Source: Harmonia axyridis
Taxonomy: Eukaryota; Arthropoda; Insecta; Coleoptera; Coccinellidae
DNA: 64,000 nucleotides
Assembly: GCF_914767665.1 (NCBI RefSeq)
Contig: NC_059504.1
Location: forward strand, 45,539,720-45,603,719
Direction of reading: 5' to 3'
Part shown: positions 46,291 through 58,800 of the stretch, in pieces
Numbering within the stretch: position 1 is the first letter of the stretch
How the letters are laid out: each line of letters begins with the position of its first letter
Program-made: the position numbers and the translations under genes
The notes under the pieces: model-generated
Told to the model about the DNA's origin: nothing
Databases searched by the model: none
Seen by the model: only the letters and a program-made list of their open reading frames with translations

Positions 46291-47180
46291 AAAAGTTTTT
46301 AATTCAAAAAATACCTCTGCCGATTATGGATTATATGTATAGTATGTAATTCCATTGAAAACCGGAAAATAGTTGTGAATCTATTACTTTCCTTTTTTCC
46401 TTGCCCTTTGGATTGAGAAAGTAATATTGAGGGTGTTGTGCTGAAAAATGAGGCATCCAAAATCTCAGGGGGGGCCATGGCCCCCCCCTGCGGGCGCCCA
46501 TGGGTATACAATTTATTTAAAAAATGGAGCCACCAACAATTTGGACCACTTGGAGGTTCCGAGGTTGCTGCATTTTCTCTTCGACGTCGTAGTCCATGTT
46601 TTCGGGGTCCATGGACATGTGAACTATAGGTGTAAGGGTGAGATTTTCTTCACCTCCAGTCTTTATACAACTGCAGCCAGCAAGAACTTCTCTCCAACGT
46701 CAGCAATTTGAGCTGGAGCTGCTTCGAGATACTTGAAAATCTTTAATATTGGGGAGAGATCTCCTGATACATCTTCTTCCCAAATGCCAAAGGGTGCTGA
46801 GGCGTTGTCGCACCAACTTATAGCGTGCAGGAAAATTATTTCCTAGGGCCCGTGTTTGAAAGAGTGGGAAGTATAATTTTTACTTTGACACCCCAAGGCA
46901 TTCAGCAGCACTAGAAGATCAATGTCTTCCCCCATAATGACTACAGTGTTTTACTCCTCGGGAACTGGAACAGCACTTTGTACGATCAGAACATCAGCGT
47001 ATTCCACTGAATGCTTGACTTGGATGCCCTTGGTTTCCAGTTCACCCTTCAGCATCGCTATAAGATTCATCTTGTGCGTGTCATCGGAGTGAAATTTTGC
47101 CTGCGTAATGGTGCTGACTGAAATTGAATTGGAAAACACAAACTTAATAGAGGGGTTCAGCGAGGAACGCCGATAACGTT
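46290..47180 (-). pseudogene. Relic of a repeat-borne PIN/XPG-like protein
   Basis: Read on the minus strand from about 47180: ISVSTITQAKFHSDDTHKMN, LIAMLKGELETKGIQVKHSV, YADVLIVQSAV, then after a frame change VVIMGEDIDLLVLLNALG and LHAISWCDNASAPFG. Repetitive proteins in many insect genomes carry this series (a DADxLIV...GEDxDLL core with spaced acidic residues like PIN/XPG nucleases). At the far end, HGRPQGGAMAPPEI (46510-46465) is another widely seen repeat-protein string. Stops and shifts show it is dead. The family assignment is from memory of motifs. Confidence 0.5.
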
Positions 47181-49747
47181 TTACTGCTTTGGTGGCTAAT
47201 CCCACTAGGATAATCATAAAAAAAACACTGTGATATTGCTCCCAATGTGCTTTTTGATGTAATCCACGTAGTTTTGGCAGACTACCTGGAATATTACTCC
47301 GCTTGACTTCGTCCAAACCACTATTCGTGAAATTCCCCTCATTTCGAACGGCTGTATGTCGGTTGATGGTATTAAGTTTAGAAAAAAGGTTTTGAATACT
47401 AAATGGTAGCAAATTTAATTCTCTACAACTATAGAAAAAACGTTTTGATCGAAAACTACTACTCAGCAAAAAATCGATAAAAGTATAAAAAAGGATAAAA
47501 GTCCGATTATGTTGAATTCTTCTGCCCTCCTCAAGTAAGCACACGATCCTCTTGTTGGATAGCAAAGTCATTCCACAGCACCCCTGAACAACCTGTAGAA
47601 GTTTCATTAAGTTCGGAATTTTTTTCCAGCTCTTTCCACTTTTTTGCTCTGCCTACTGGACTAACTTCCAAAGCACATCATCACAATTATCTAGCTCGTT
47701 CGAGAAAAGATAAACAGAAAACATAAAGAAGAATACGCGGGCAAACAAGCCGTGTCGACGTTCCCCAGGCTAAAAAGCCGGACCTAGAAGACGCGGCACA
47801 GCTGATAGACGTCGGCCGTCGGGACGCTTCGTTCCTCGCGTGTATTTTTAGAGCGCCTGCCCGCAAACCCGTGAAGGATGAAGTTTCACCATGGAAAAGT
47901 GACCCGATTGATGATTTAATTGAATTAACATCAAACCGGCAACAAAAGATGTCTCGATATGGTTTTTAGTGGTGTTAAAAGAGCATCGTCCAATCACCAA
48001 AGTGGGTTTTCTATCGGCGTCCAGTTCAAATTCGATTATGTTTCTAAAAATAGCGCAAAATCCGATACCGTTTTGAATTTCAGTTAGATAAGGAACAATT
48101 CTATAAGGTGAGTTGATGTGTTTTTGTACCAAAATTAATGTTTTTCCGGGAAAATGATCGTATTGTATCCGGAATAGAAATTTTGGTTTTGTGAGGTTAT
48201 GTTAATAGTTGAAGAGGTTCAATGCCGAACTAACTCTTACGAAAAACTGTGAGTCGAAACTTTGTTAAACCTCATATCTAAAAAGAAAAATCTCAAATCA
48301 GTTGTTTAAGTTTTTGTTCTCCGAAATGTACTTTGATCTCTTCACAAGAATTCAATTAACTATTTTTCGGTGAAACTCTACGTTTGACAAGGAGAATTCC
48401 CAACTATAAATACTCCTCAACTATAGTGAACTCATAAATCTATTGACGATAAAAAATTCACAATTAACGCAAGTTCAGAATAGTTCTATCTCATAAATAC
48501 TTAATTCTCAAAATATACCTAAAGCTAATTCGAAATTCCTTCATTACATATTTACGTTTCAATAGAAAAATATATAGACAATGTAAAATCTTAAAACTTT
48601 CAAACTTGTTATGATGATACTAAATATATTCTTTTTTACTACGAACTCCTATTTATAATGTCTAGATGTTAATAAAATAAACCTCTTTGTAAGATAGTTT
48701 TTGAATAGATTCGTAGACTATCAATACCGCGTTGAGGTACCTACTTCACGTATTACTTAGGTATTATTATTATTACAATACTTATATCCTTTCAAATAGT
48801 TCAAGAGAGAATAAAATATTCCATGCTGTTTTTATCAGTACTTTTGTTTTCATAAAAATTCATGTGCTATTCTTCGAAGAAGATCTGCGATGAATTTTTT
48901 ATGATTTTTAAACATGAGACTTGATTCGATAATAAATTTTCCGCCAATGTTAAACTCGATATTTTGGCATAGAAAAATACTTGCTGATAAATTGGTTTGA
49001 TAATATTTAATCTTTATTTTTTTCTTGTAGATTAGTCCTATTTTATTTGAAATATGCTTCAATATAATACAAATGAGAAATTAATCAATGTAAATCTGGA
49101 AAATCTCATTTTCTAAAAGCGATTCGTGTATAAAGAAAATTTTGAATTTGACAATGAACTATATCCAGCAAAAAATTATACTCAGTTTACCTATCGGACA
49201 CCAATCATTTTTGGTTATTAATAGAAAATATATTAGTTCAAGGACAGCATGCCGAGAAATTCAAGTTGAAGTTTTCTAAAACGTAAGGGTCGAATTTAGA
49301 AATAGCTTATATCTTTGTCTACATAAAAATGGATAACTTTTTGACTCTTGTTATCGTAACAATTCTACTCTTTTTTTTTCCTACAAAAACAAAAAAGGTC
49401 AAATGTCTAGCACTTCTGAAAAGACAATCGAATTACCTCTAACCCATCTTTCTATTTAAGATTTCAGGAGTTGATACAAATTGATTGGAACAAACCGTAT
49501 AAAATGTTCCACTAAACGAATCAAAGTTTACCTCTTTTTCAATTTTTTCTGATATTGAGGGGGTTCCATTTCAAACTGAAACTTTGTATATTACTCGATA
49601 GTTTCAAAATTATGAATCTTTGAAAATTTTATTTGAATTGAAAAAGGCTCGAATACTGCAGCATGATACTCATTTCATGATTTTTTCAAATCACGAATAT
49701 TTTGCGAGCTTTTTTAAATTGAGTGTAATCATTTCTCTACTTTGCAG
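47181..49747. other. Region upstream of the PARG-like gene
   Basis: Mostly AT-rich, with a GC- and CpG-rich block at about 47735-47900. A plus-strand reading frame without a Met runs from 47728 to 47962 (for example KKPDLEDAAQLIDVGRRDAS and DEVSPWKSDPIDDLIELTSN). It might be an upstream coding exon, a 5' UTR/promoter block, or chance in GC-rich DNA. The rest (47970-49747) shows nothing recognisable, and ends in the acceptor CTCTACTTTGCAG at 49747. Confidence 0.35.
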
Positions 49748-49878
49748 ATGGCGCTGGTTATGCTACCCTGTGATTTACCATGGTGGGAAAAAGTGAAACA
49801 GTACCTTTTACGTATAGGAAAGATCAAAGATCCTGGAGGCCTCATAAACGAAATGGAAAAAATTTACGAATTATGCAA
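49748..49878 (+). CDS. Parg-like: PARG-like exon 1 (first coding exon seen)
   Basis: Follows TTTGCAG, so at least one exon lies upstream. ATG stands at the exon's first base: MALVMLPCDLPWWEKVKQYL. The start is called there, but translation could begin earlier. Donor TGCAA|GTAATA, two bases carried over. Confidence 0.65.
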
Positions 49879-52800
49879 GTAATAAACATTAATTTTAAAG
49901 AGGGAAAAGTCTACCACTTTTCATAATAACCCAAAAAGATGCACAGTTCTAGAAAATTTCATAAATTCCATAGATAGAAGTAATTTTAAGTAGCATACTT
50001 TTTGAGAGAACAAATTTAAATGGACATTTTCTACATTTTAGAACAGTAATATTTGCATACACTCAAAAATTGTACCATTCCTACCCGATCTATTTATCAA
50101 TTTAAAACAGATCCAGAAATAATATCAGAATTAATTGACTGCGATTTCCGCGTGTTGAGATTTGTTTATTTAATTATGGATTTGACATCTTTGATCAATG
50201 GCATTCTACGCCTACAAGTTTTAAATATAATAACCTATTTAGTAAAGATAACAAATAGTAATTGAGCAGGAAGAATAGAAGAGGTAGTCGGAATATTGAT
50301 ATAATCTCATTTTTCGTTTCAATTCTAATATAAACAGAATGTTTATGAAATAAGACAGATTATGAAAAATTAATTCATTCACTTTTGAATCTTTCATTAA
50401 CATTTATACAGGCTGTGAAAGTCTAGGTCGTGGTTTATAAATAGTTTTGGACTTTAAGGAATTCCAAACAATTTTCTAGGTTCTTTTGCTGAATATGCCG
50501 CAATTTTTGCAGCATAAGTCTCGATCCGGATGATGAGAATTCCGAACCAAACCTATTCCAAGGATTGAAGGAGTTTTTAGAAAATGACCTGTCCAATGAA
50601 GAGAGGAACAATTTTTTCAATAGAACTCTTCCGAATATGGTGAATAGAGCCTTGAAGTTGAAGGAGTACAAGCCCAAAGGTGGACTGCATTTCAGTCTTC
50701 AGCAACAGCGTGAGTTATTTTATACAAAGGTTGAACTATAAACAAAATTTAGAATTTTTTTTTCAGCTGATTTCACTGAACTGGATTATGATTTTGTTTC
50801 TTCCCTGATTGCAAATGCGTTTTTTTCTACATTTCCCCGAAGAACAAATAAGAGTCACCCGACCTTGAGGAATTTCAATTTTTCTAACTTTTTCGAAAGC
50901 TTAGACTTGACTTCACAAAAATCGAAACTTGAAGGTATCTTGCACTATTTTGATTGGCTGGAAAAGAAAGAAAACTGTATGGGGAGGATTAAGATAATGC
51001 GACAGGTAAGACTTTGAAACTTTTCGTATCACCCCCGGAAATTCGATAATTGTTTTAGGTTATGAGTGGTAAAGAATGGCTCACAATTGAAGACTGGTTA
51101 GAATGTAGCTTACCTCTGTGTTCAGTACAAATAAAACATGATGGAAAATTGGAAAGAGCTGAGGCAAATGCCTTGAAAATCTGTTTTTCCAGTTCGAAGA
51201 TAGGCGAAAATGTCCTTAATAAGGGTGCTTCACAGGTAAATAGTAACTTCACAATTCGTCATCGGCATAGAGCTAAGGGCCAATTTCACCACCTTCTGTT
51301 CATAACTTATCTAACAGATATTTCTCTAAATATTGTGTTTCACAAGTGTCGGATAGGTTAAAGTGACCGCTACTCTTCCAGATAATATAACACTGAGATC
51401 AGATGACAAATATGTATTCTTATTTAGCAAATTGTCATTGGTCATTTTATTTTGAATAAACGTGAACGAGAATAGGTTGGGTATTTCAATATTTGTTGAA
51501 CTATTTTTGGTGAAACAACGTTTTGTGTGAACATGGATTTTTTCAAGTTTTTAGAATTCGAAGTTGAAGATTTCCTTGCACATACATCACTTCCAAGAAA
51601 ACGTCGTGAAATAAGACCTCGAGTTGATCATTATGTTTGAAGAAATTAGGTCTAGGTTTCGATGATTGAATTTAGCATTCAATTACATAGTTAACTCAAG
51701 TTGCTTACCTTGTCGAAAGTGCCCGTATCCAGAGATGTTAAAATATATCTCTGTATACTTCCTTCCATATATTTTTCCCTTCTTGCAGGTAACTGCACTG
51801 TGCAGTGTTTTTTTGTTTTCCAAGACATGCTTATACTTTTCTATTAGAGAGACGAAATTTTTTTTTCTTCGCGAGAAAACTTAACGTTTCTTTCCCTTTT
51901 TTGTACTGGTCCATAAGATATTACTACCAGATCACAGGCCACAGCTCACTTCCTCAAACATAAACAGGACCTAAAGCAGTTATGCGTTAATTCATTGATC
52001 GAATCATCAGTATAGCAACTCAGTGATCTCTGCCATATACACCTTCACCTTCTCAGCAGAGCGTGGTGACTTTCTCTTAGAACGGTTAGGTTTAAATCCC
52101 AAGTGATGCTGTTCTGCTGAGAATTAGGCAGAATGTGGCGCCATCTCTCGAACTAACAAAGAGTCACCACAAATGTAAAACATTATGATTAAATCGGTTC
52201 TTTATTTTTTTGTATATTTGAATTGATTGTCATCCCATCCATTTTGAATATAGTCATTCATTTTATAGGAAAGTATAAACTTAATAACATTTCCCGAAAT
52301 TTTATCTACACTACTAAATGTGGAATCACTAGAAGATAATGAAGTTTTGACCATTGAAAATGTAAGACATATTACAAGGATAAACGATCCGAAGAACAAG
52401 GCCTCTTTAGAAAAATTGGAATATCCATACACGGTGAGTTGTTTTCGTTTATTCCTTCAATCGTGTAACGTAATTTTTATTGATTATCATTCTCCTTAAC
52501 TTTATTTATTACGTCCGAAAATGGCATCAAGCAATTAGGTTCAATTTACTGGTGAAGACCTAGCTATCAAATTTGTATTTGTATTGCACAACTTTGCTTC
52601 CGCCGTTTTGTAATAGCAAAATATTGAAATATTAGTCGTTTTGTCTCTGGATCATGGAATTATTCTCAATTGAACATGACAGCTTACGAGCCAAATTCTC
52701 ATCATTTGCGGGAGGTTTTAATTTTCTGCTTCAATATGAAGAAATCTACGGCTGAGGCTCATCAAATGCTCTCAAATAACTATGGTAAGGCCGCTATTAG

Positions 52801-55800
52801 TGAAAGAATGTGCCGAGAGTGGTTCAACGCTTCAACAACGGCGATTTGGACGTCGAAGACCAGCGGTGGAAGTGAGAAGGTTTTCGAAGATGCAGCATAT
52901 AGGAGACATTACTTGATCAAGATCAAGGTCAAACGCAACAAGAATTGGCAGAATCGCAGTGACGCAACGAGCCATTTCAAAACACCTGAAAGTCATGGGA
53001 ATGATTCAGAAACAAGGAAATTGGTTGCCATATGAGTTGGAGCCGAGAGATTTTGAACGACATTTTCTTTTACACAAAAGCCTCGTATTTCTAAGGAAGC
53101 AAAGTTGAACGACTATGTATTTATGAAATTTGATGATGAATATCCATAACCTAACCTGAATAGGTTTTTCAATCGCTGATAATCTTGAGGCGAAAGGAAA
53201 TACATTTTGGCAAGACGTTCTCGAGCCAAGTTTCTATAGATGCGCCCTCCCTCAAGTTATTAACCAGAGGAAACCCAGCAATATCTGCCTAATACACTAT
53301 CTCACACAATCGCGGAGAGGTGACTCTGCTGCAACGCGGCAGCTCTTTTAAACCAGCCAGGGCCACATTAAAGTATATCGCGACGCCCATAACGCCACCT
53401 CTCGGTCAGACAGAGACACTACAACATTTTATAGTCCTTGTTCATTAATTCCAGACTTCGGTTTGCTGCATGGACGCAGATGACTATACCAAACTACCCA
53501 TAGGCCAATACGAAGAGGACAACATCCTGAGGGAATTGAACAAGTGCCTTTTAGCCTTTCAACAACGACAAAACAACACCAACAACAACACCATTATATC
53601 GAACGTGCAACCGTCCAATCCACACAAACAACGGCGTCTATCTCCCATAGGGGAATCCAAAAGGTTGACCAAAGAAAAACGAAACATGGTCCCTCTGATT
53701 ACAGAACAGTCTTGCAGTACGACCAAGAGCGATTCTTCCTCCGTAATCGACAACAACAATATTTGCAATAATAGGTTGCAAGTGCAGAATAACGTTGATA
53801 GAAACGCAGTTAAGAAGGTAGGCGCCAACTCAGAGCTGGTACATAATAGGAGAGGGAGGTTTATAGTGTTGGGTAGCTCTGGGGAATGTCTTCCTGTCAC
53901 CAGGAGGCCATTGGAGACCATGAGGACGATCTACTCTAGTTTTGACTCCAGTGACGAGGAGTTTCATAGCGCTCAAACCAGTCTAGAAGGTAAACCCAAC
54001 TGAATAACCTAATTTTTATATACCTCAACCCAGTGGCGGTTCGTGACGTTGAGGACAGCTGAAGTTTTGAAAACATTCAAAAAAACATAGCGATGATATT
54101 ACCCGAAAAGAATTAATCGAAAAATTACCTACCAATTTCACAAAAGTTTCACTTTCTGTGTACTGATCATCAAACACTTTTTTGGGTGATTAGTTTCAAG
54201 AGGGAACACCACCACGTGACTGTCCAGTTTAAAACGAAATTATAAATATTTCTTCTTACAAATCATCGATTTTTATGGGGTTTTCACATGATTTTTTCAA
54301 ACAATAATTTACATCTTATAATTCCCGTTTTTCGCAAAAGAATTGATGATATGGAATCTCTCCAAAGCACTGATATATTTTAAAAATATCCTTAAAAAAT
54401 ATCCTACAAAAAATCATTACAACAGAGAGCAATTTTGTGAAGACTTGTAAAGTACACTTTCAACGAAAGTTGTAACTATTGTAATATTCCTAAGTCCTAC
54501 TAATCATTCAATGATCTGGGAGTTCCAATGAGAGGTTTCATTTTGTTAAAACAACGAGTATATTTTGAGAGTAAAAATGCGATGTTTATTTCATTGTAAA
54601 TAAGAAGGTATCCCATTAACCATAGTAAACGACTACCGTTGCAGTATCATATCCTTTTTATGAAATTTTCTATGACCAATTCTTACACATCCAGCTTTAT
54701 GTCCTCGATAACTTCACGAATTCAATATTTAAGGTCTTGATCGTGGAGCATTGGCATTTACCTCATCTTTTACGTGGCCCAAAAGAAAATAGTCTAAAGG
54801 TGTAAAATCACAAGATTACGGTGGCCAATTGTAATAACCTCTTCGAGAAAAAACACGTCCAGGAATCTGTTCTTGCAAAATTGCGATTGTTTTTGCTTGT
54901 GCGGAACGTAGAGCCGTTTTGTTGAAAATGAACGTCGTCCACATCAATATCTTGCCTGATTCCTAAAATTGACGAGAAATCGATAAACCTGGGTTTTCGT
55001 CAACACTACGGGCTTCAGCAGCAATATTATCAGTTGTCCTTGAGCGACGAACACAGTTTCGATTCTTCTCCTCCCTAACTGATCCCAACAGCTCAAATTT
55101 TTCCAACAATTTTACTATTGCCATATTATAAGGAAAGGATAGTGAGCCAGTGTAGTGCTTTTTTCGATTTTGTTGATGTTGAGCGCCATCTAGTTGTACT
55201 CACGTTTTACTCGAATTTTACTGTCAAAAATTGGTCCGTAAAGTGGAACCCTCTGAAAAAATCGGTGTTATTTCGAAGAACTAAAATATTTGAAATAGAG
55301 TGGTCAGATGATTTCTATATTTTGATATTTTCTCTGCTCTTTCCTTATACTATGCTATTGCCGCCCTAGAAGGAGCTTCACGGCGATGTCTTCTTCTTTA
55401 TGTGCCGTCTCCTTTAAGAAGGTTGGCTATCATCATGGCGATTTTTACCCTTGAAGTTGCGGATCTGAACACGGCGATGTAAAAATGCTTTATTTTTGCG
55501 AACTGTGACTCTAAGTTTTCACCATTCTGGTTTTGAATTTTAACAATTTTAATGAGTTGTTGAGGCGTGTAACGTTTAATATTTAGTAATGGCGTAATTT
55601 TTACTCTTCTCTTGTCAAAAGATGAAAGCTACAAAGGTGAAAACTGGCCAGATAGCGGGTATGTAAAATGGAACCTCTTAGTGGAAAACCCTGTATCTAT
55701 TTTTCATAAGTCTTATTGCATGTTCTTGAATAATTTTAAATATTTTTTCAGATATTATAAGAGTGTATATTTAGAAATTTCAAGTTAGGGTAGTCTGTCC

Positions 55801-58800
55801 ATTTAATTTGTTTTCCAGTATTCCTCAATTTTTCCGATTACCAACATTAATGTTCCAGGTAGCGAAGAAGAAAGCTTCAACTTGAAATACAGTATAGACC
55901 TAGACACTTCCGAAAGAAGACACCACTTTGCAAAGAAACTCAAGAACGATCTTAAAACAGACGCGCCACTAGAGTCATCGAGTTCTTCTTCTTCCTACGA
56001 CTCGAGCTTCGCAGTCGGAATTTCTGTGACCGGTTCTGGAGTACGTGACGAAAACATTAAGTGAGGATTTTCACCGATAATAACTAGTCTGTGCTGGTTT
56101 TAACGATATCATGTTTCGTAGGGTTCGAAGGGAAGGCTCTACAGGTTTCGCTCTGAGGGAGGACTCGTTGGACGAGTGCTTCCTGCAGGATTCGCTACAG
56201 CAGGAGAAGAAATGGATAGACAAATTCAAAAATAAACATTCTGTTTCTAACAAGAGGGAATCGAACAGGTCGTCGGAATACAGTTTCAGTTCAGAGTATA
56301 GGTGAGAATTTTTTTTTAGTTTTCCGTACTTCACTGATGGCTGACCTTGTATTCGGAAGAGTTATTTCAGGAACGAAATTTCGAAATTTCTTGTAACGGG
56401 TGTTTTTTTTCGAGGTATATAACTTTGAGTTGGCATTACTGTTCAAGATGGCGACCGATTTAACAGCTGTCAAGTGATTTATTCTCAGTTTGGTTTGGCA
56501 ATTTATCAAGAATAGAATCACGCCTGAACAACGCTTGCAAATAGTGCAATTTCATTTTGAAAATAATGGTTCTGTGCGGAATACGTATCGCGCACTACGT
56601 CCATTTTATTTTGTTTAGCGATGAAGCGCAGTTCTGGTTGAATGGCTAAGTCAACGAACAAAACTGCCTCATTTGGAGTGAAGCTTATCCTCAAGTGTAT
56701 GTCGAAACACCGTTACATCCAGAAAAACTGACTGTTTGGTGCGCTTTATGGGCTGGTGGAATCATAGGTCCGTACTTCTTCAAAAACGATGATGGCCAGA
56801 ACGTTACAGTCAATGGTGATCGGTATAGAGCCATGATAACTAACTTTTTCATTCCTAAATTGAACAACTATGATGTCCAGGAGCTGTGGTTCCAACAAGA
56901 CGGCGCAAGGTGTCTCACAGCTCGTGCCACAATCGATTTATTGAAAGACACGTTTGGTGACCGCCTAATTTCACGTTTTGGACCTGTGAATTGGCCTCCA
57001 AGATCTTGTTATTTAACACCGCTAGACTACTTTCTGTGGGGCTATGTAAAGTCATTGGTCTATGCGGATAAGCCACAAACCCTTGACCATTTGGAAGACA
57101 ACATTCGCCGTGTTATTGCCGATATACGGCCACAAATGTTGGAAAAAGTAATCGAAAATTGGACTACATCCGAGCCAGCCGTGGCGGTCATATGCCAGAA
57201 ATCATATTTGAAATGTAATGCCACAAGATTATCTTGCGGATAAATAAAATTCATGTCAATGGAATAATCCATCGTTGTTTTATTGCAATTTAAAGTTCTA
57301 CAGCTCTAAAAAAAAAACACCCTTTATTATTTTTTTTAACTTTAAGCGTGATACAAGTAAAGTAAGGCTATTAACGATGGGAAACAATAAGAGCCGAATG
57401 GTCGACAAGGCTGCGGTTGCAGCACCATATTCTTTCCATGAAATTTTTCATGACCATTTCGCACATTTCCAGCTGTACGTCCTCGATAACTTCACGAATT
57501 CCATCTTCAAGGTCTTGAATCGATTGTGAAGCATTGGCATATACCTTATCTTTCACGTGACCTCAAATAAAACAGTCCAAAGGCGTTAAATCACAAGATC
57601 TCGCTAACCAATTTTCATCACCTCTTCAAGAATTAACACGGCAAGGAAACTTTTCTTGCAAAATTGCATTGGTTTCGATGCTCGTTGAATATAAACAAAG
57701 CGCCGTCTTGTTTGAAATGAACGCCGGCCACATCAATATCTTACTTTTCCAGCCATAAGAAATCATCAGTTATAGCTCGGTATCGCAATCCATTCACTGT
57801 AACAGTTGCACCAGCCTCATTTTTGAATAATTTAGGTCCAATCCCACCACCATCACCAAACAGTGACACGTTGTGGTTGGAGAGGCATTACAACAATCAT
57901 TCTTGGATTTTCCGATACATTTCAATTAGCGAAGATAAATACTACGTTGCTGGCGATCAGCCAGCTTGAATTCTTGTATTTTAAAAGTCTTAATACTTAA
58001 GTTTTTATGCAACATACGGTATAATGCCTATAATTACCAGGATCGACGAGACATCGACAAACCTGGATTTTCGTCAATACTATAAGAGCTATAGCAGCAA
58101 AATTCTTAGTTCTTATTGAACGATGCACACGGTTTCGATCCTTCTCATCACTAACTTGTTCCAACAGCTTCAATTTTTCCACCAGTTTCACTATTGCCGG
58201 CCGAGAATGTGCTTCACGACAAACCAAAAGTGCTTGAGTTTTGCGAACTGTGACTGTGAGTGATTCGCAGCTTTGCTTGATTTTCAAGCCAAATAGTATT
58301 TTTCCAATCTCAAGTCAAGTCAAGTATTTATATATCAAGTACTTGATCCAATCAAGCTACTTGGTTTTTAGTAGTTTAGCAGTTTAGCATTGTGTAGTGT
58401 CACATTAATAACAAAATGATGAAATGAGAAGGAACCTTGCAAAAAAACACTTTTATTTATTAAACTTATTATATAAAAGAACCGAAAATATCAACTTTTT
58501 TGAAATCACTATAAATCATAACAATAAAAAATAATAAAAAAATAAAGTTTCTCAATATTGAGAAACCTCCAAGCTTTGTTTGATTTCATAATTTTCCATC
58601 CAGAATCTAAGACACATGAGGCATCTCATAGATTTGTCGTCTAACCTATGGCGGGTTTCTGTAACTGTAAGAGCAGCTCTGCAAAACTGTCTTTCAACAG
58701 GAGCTGAAGATGCTGGCGTTAATAAAGAATCCTTGGTCATTTCGGCCAAGTTTGGAATAGTTATTTATAATACAAGTGCAGAAGGTAATGATATTCTTCT

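Noticed and set aside
46951..47607. 218-codon minus frame as one gene
   Set aside because: Only the part from about 47180 downward resembles the repeat-borne protein; the first half matches nothing, and the protein continues only after a frame change.
47848..48132. 94-codon minus frame
   Set aside because: No recognisable motif and no splice context; it overlaps an equally open frame on the other strand, so it may be chance in GC-rich sequence.
52060..52120. tRNA-like GGTTAGGTTTAAATCCC
   Set aside because: The B-box-like string has no matching D-arm or acceptor stem at the right distance.
53559..53921. 120-codon minus frame
   Set aside because: Antisense shadow of PARG-like exon 6, which has splice sites and homology on the plus strand.
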